Shown here: one piece after another, positions 63,966 through 64,000 of the stretch
Position numbering within the stretch: position 1 is the first letter of the stretch
How the letters are laid out: each line of letters begins with the position of its first letter
NCBI GenBank assembly: GCA_002634385.1
Contig: NSJL01000011.1
Coordinates: 1 to 64,000 of the forward strand
Direction of reading: 5' to 3'
Origin: Nitrospira sp.
Lineage (GTDB): Bacteria; Nitrospirota; Thermodesulfovibrionia; Thermodesulfovibrionales; Dissulfurispiraceae
Length of the DNA: 64,000 nt
Notes under the pieces: generated by a model
Databases searched by the model: none
What the model was told of the DNA's origin: nothing
Seen by the model: only the letters and a program-made list of their open reading frames with translations
Made by a program: the position numbers and the translations under genes

Positions 63966-64000
63966 TTACATTATATTGCCGAAATCCTCGGGCCTGAGGT
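63966..64000 (-). CDS. possible C-terminus of an unidentified gene
   Basis: The last codons before a TAA at 63966-63968 read LRPEDFGNIM. They have GC-rich third positions like neighbouring genes and lie just upstream of recO on the same strand. The fragment is too short to identify. Confidence 0.25.
   Translation of the reverse strand, partial: LRPEDFGNIM

Overview
This window is chromosomal DNA from a GC-rich, Gram-negative-type, meso-diaminopimelate-containing bacterium with respiratory metabolism. The gene content (a long mraZ-to-ftsZ division and cell-wall cluster with a radical SAM gene after ftsZ, a selenocysteine formate dehydrogenase, Mo and W transporters, a caa3-type oxidase, DUF438/hemerythrin and Crp/Fnr proteins) suggests Nitrospirota or a neighbouring deltaproteobacterial-grade lineage. 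That placement is an inference from gene content and was not computed. I saw no tRNA, rRNA, CRISPR array, prophage or transposase gene.

Layout. 1-1240: a cobalamin riboswitch with terminator precedes a beta-barrel-type protein gene and the start of cbiM (cobalt uptake). 1340-6108: L,D-transpeptidase, a CxxC mini-protein, a K+(Na+)/H+ antiporter, a truncated DUF3124 gene and a radical SAM enzyme. 6228-25618: the dcw cluster on the minus strand, read mraZ-rsmH-ftsL-ftsI-murE-murF-mraY-dacA-murD-ftsW-murG-murC-ddl-ftsQ-ftsA-ftsZ. There is no murB, a D,D-carboxypeptidase sits inside the cluster, and murE is frameshifted in this sequence. 25794-33442: bioF, a repeat-rich gap, gpsA-larB, FmdB, a C-terminal processing protease, small genes and a decayed PAS-GGDEF gene. 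33432-43355: a molybdenum/tungsten/selenium block with modE-modA-modB-modC, a LysR regulator, the selenoprotein FdhA (in-frame UGA plus a SECIS hairpin), and a tup tungstate ABC system with two substrate-binding proteins. 43974-47000: two DUF1328 mini membrane proteins around a Crp/Fnr regulator, then an RpoD-type sigma factor. 47307-55579: an A2-type caa3 oxidase operon (cytochrome c, Sco, CoxA, CoxC, subunit IV, CoxB) preceded by a PAS histidine kinase and a sigma-54 response regulator. 55958-59275: a His-rich secreted protein, then a ferredoxin-like protein and a DUF438/hemerythrin/PAS protein behind a well-placed Fnr-type site. 59413-63875: tadA, YtxH/DUF948 envelope-type proteins, a phosphatidylinositol-type lipid pair (ino1 plus a CDP-alcohol transferase), an Hsp20 remnant and recO.

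The features least explained by known genes are dispersed repeats. One hairpin family (ends AGGGTGTGT and its complement, seven copies of 19 to 209 bp) overlaps the stop codons of ftsZ, murC and a His-rich protein gene and follows tupC by 5 bp. Its two longest copies share conserved internal modules, so it looks like an undescribed non-autonomous element or 3'-end RNA structure. A second family consists of purine/pyrimidine hairpin tracts upstream of murG and of the histidine kinase gene. Several genes are broken or suspicious: murE, modA (a T9 tract in the signal-peptide codons), a GGDEF gene, hsp20 and DUF3124.
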